NCBI GenBank assembly: GCA_949752795.1 | Contig: OX457061.1 | Span: 5,887,239 to 5,951,238, forward strand | DNA: 64,000 nucleotides | Direction of reading: 5' to 3' | Source: Hyperoodon ampullatus | Taxonomy: Eukaryota; Chordata; Mammalia; Artiodactyla; Ziphiidae | In this document: positions 62,939-64,000 of the stretch, in pieces | Numbering within the stretch: the first letter of the stretch is position 1 | Layout of the letters: every line of letters starts with the position of its first letter | The notes under the pieces: generated by a model | The model's database searches: none | Seen by the model: the letters and a program-made list of their open reading frames with translations, nothing else | Told to the model about the DNA's origin: nothing | Program-made: the position numbers and the translations under genes

Positions 62939-64000
62939 CTTGTCTTTGGGAGGGAAAAGAACCACAAGAGAGCCAGCATTAAATGAATGCTCTAGGCGCC
63001 CAGGAAGGGGAGACAGCACCGGGGGAACACGCGAAGGAGTCAAGGCAGCCCTCCATCCAGCTCCAGCTCCTGCCCTCACAACCCAGGAGGTCTCTGCCAT
63101 CCGCCACGCTACTGGGCTGGAATTTAAAAGCAACGCACACCACAACAGCCACGTTCCAACACAGCCCCTCCATGTCTGCCCTCTGCTTGCACTTGTGTCT
63201 CGCGTGCACACCACAGACACGCCTGTCTCCGATTCAAATGTCAGCTGCTCTGGTGGCAGCTGTCTACCTTTGACCCCTCTGCATCTCTTGCCGCTCCCCG
63301 ATCCAGCATAACCCCTCTCACAGAGCATACGCTCAACCGATATTTGTTAAATAAGGGCAGGAGAGAAAGCAATGAGAAAGACGGGAAGAGAGAAAGCAAG
63401 GGTTAGTAATCATCATTTGAATTCTCAAACTCCAAATTTCTTCTCCATAACCAACCAGACTGCTCGATGACTTCTAAGCTATGGCTACAAATCACCAGTA
63501 TGATTTCAAGGGGTGGGAAAAAAAGGAGGCAGGGCCCTGGTGCAGCTGCACAGTCATATACACCTGCTTTGTGCTTTTCATGTCAGATTGTCAAGAGGCT
63601 GCATTTCACATGGGATTTTATGCTGATTTACCTGGAGACTGGGGAGGGAAATGGCAATGCTGAAATAGAACAACCCAGCCTACCAAGGTCATCTGTTGGG
63701 CCAATTTCCTTTTCTGCACCAGAATTTCCCCTGGCTGTTATTTGCAGTATTTATTCTTTAAATCACCACGTACAATCTATTTTGTGGTTCTTTTAACGGG
63801 GAAAAATTCAGCTACTCAACAGGCTGGCTGTGCTGCGCACTGAAGAAAAACTGTTTCCTCCTGAAGTTGTAATCCCATTGCCTCCACTGCTTGGGTAGAA
63901 GAGGAAGCAGGAATGTTTAGAAGAGCAGGAAGAAAGAAGCGAATGGCAGGAAATAGATGTTGCCTTCTGCAGTCTTGAGCCTTTGTGTATCTTCTCAGTT
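62939..64000 (-). other. FUBP3: FUBP3 intron upstream of the first recognised exon
   Basis: No further FUBP3 exon, repeat or RNA gene could be recognised here. The KH1 exons are expected at higher coordinates outside the window. Confidence 0.6.

Overview
The window is nuclear DNA from a placental mammal, most likely a cetacean and perhaps a toothed whale. The evidence is a set of at least thirteen tRNA-derived SINEs of the cetartiodactyl CHR type. Several are nearly intact, with A-tails and perfect target-site duplications, and they sit among L1, L2 and MIR repeats, split genes with GT-AG introns and CpG islands. There are no operons, prokaryotic genes, CRISPR arrays or phage modules.

Three protein-coding genes are recognised, all on the minus strand and in the order expected for the region equivalent to human 9q34.12 (there FUBP3, PRDM12, EXOSC2). 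Positions about 1-1070 hold the promoter, exon 1 and start of intron 1 of EXOSC2, an RNA exosome cap subunit; the rest lies off the left edge. Positions 8256 to about 24085 hold the whole of PRDM12, a PR-domain zinc-finger regulator of nociceptor development: five coding exons, a 3' UTR with a poly(A) signal, and a TATA/CCAAT promoter inside a CpG island. Positions about 43095-62938 hold the last thirteen coding exons of FUBP3, a KH-domain single-stranded nucleic-acid-binding protein; its KH1 exons and promoter lie beyond position 64000.

Splice phases agree across every junction. PRDM12 assembles to 361 codons plus stop. The FUBP3 part assembles to 435 complete codons plus a split one, which is the length expected against the human protein as I recall it.

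Between the genes, 1080-8255 is repeat-rich spacer. The 24.1-28.65 kb stretch is a run of CpG islands with AT-rich cores that resemble developmental control elements of PRDM12. From 28.65 to 43.1 kb is intergenic DNA dominated by SINEs and a nested L1 cluster. The three genes act separately (RNA decay, sensory neuron transcription, RNA/DNA binding), so their adjacency is conserved synteny and not a functional cassette. I found no new multi-gene system. The best leads concern PRDM12: a short polyalanine tract, a SINE inserted next to the exon 4 splice acceptor that duplicated a possible branch-point motif, a UG repeat beside the exon 4 donor, and unexplained AT-rich cores inside its CpG islands.
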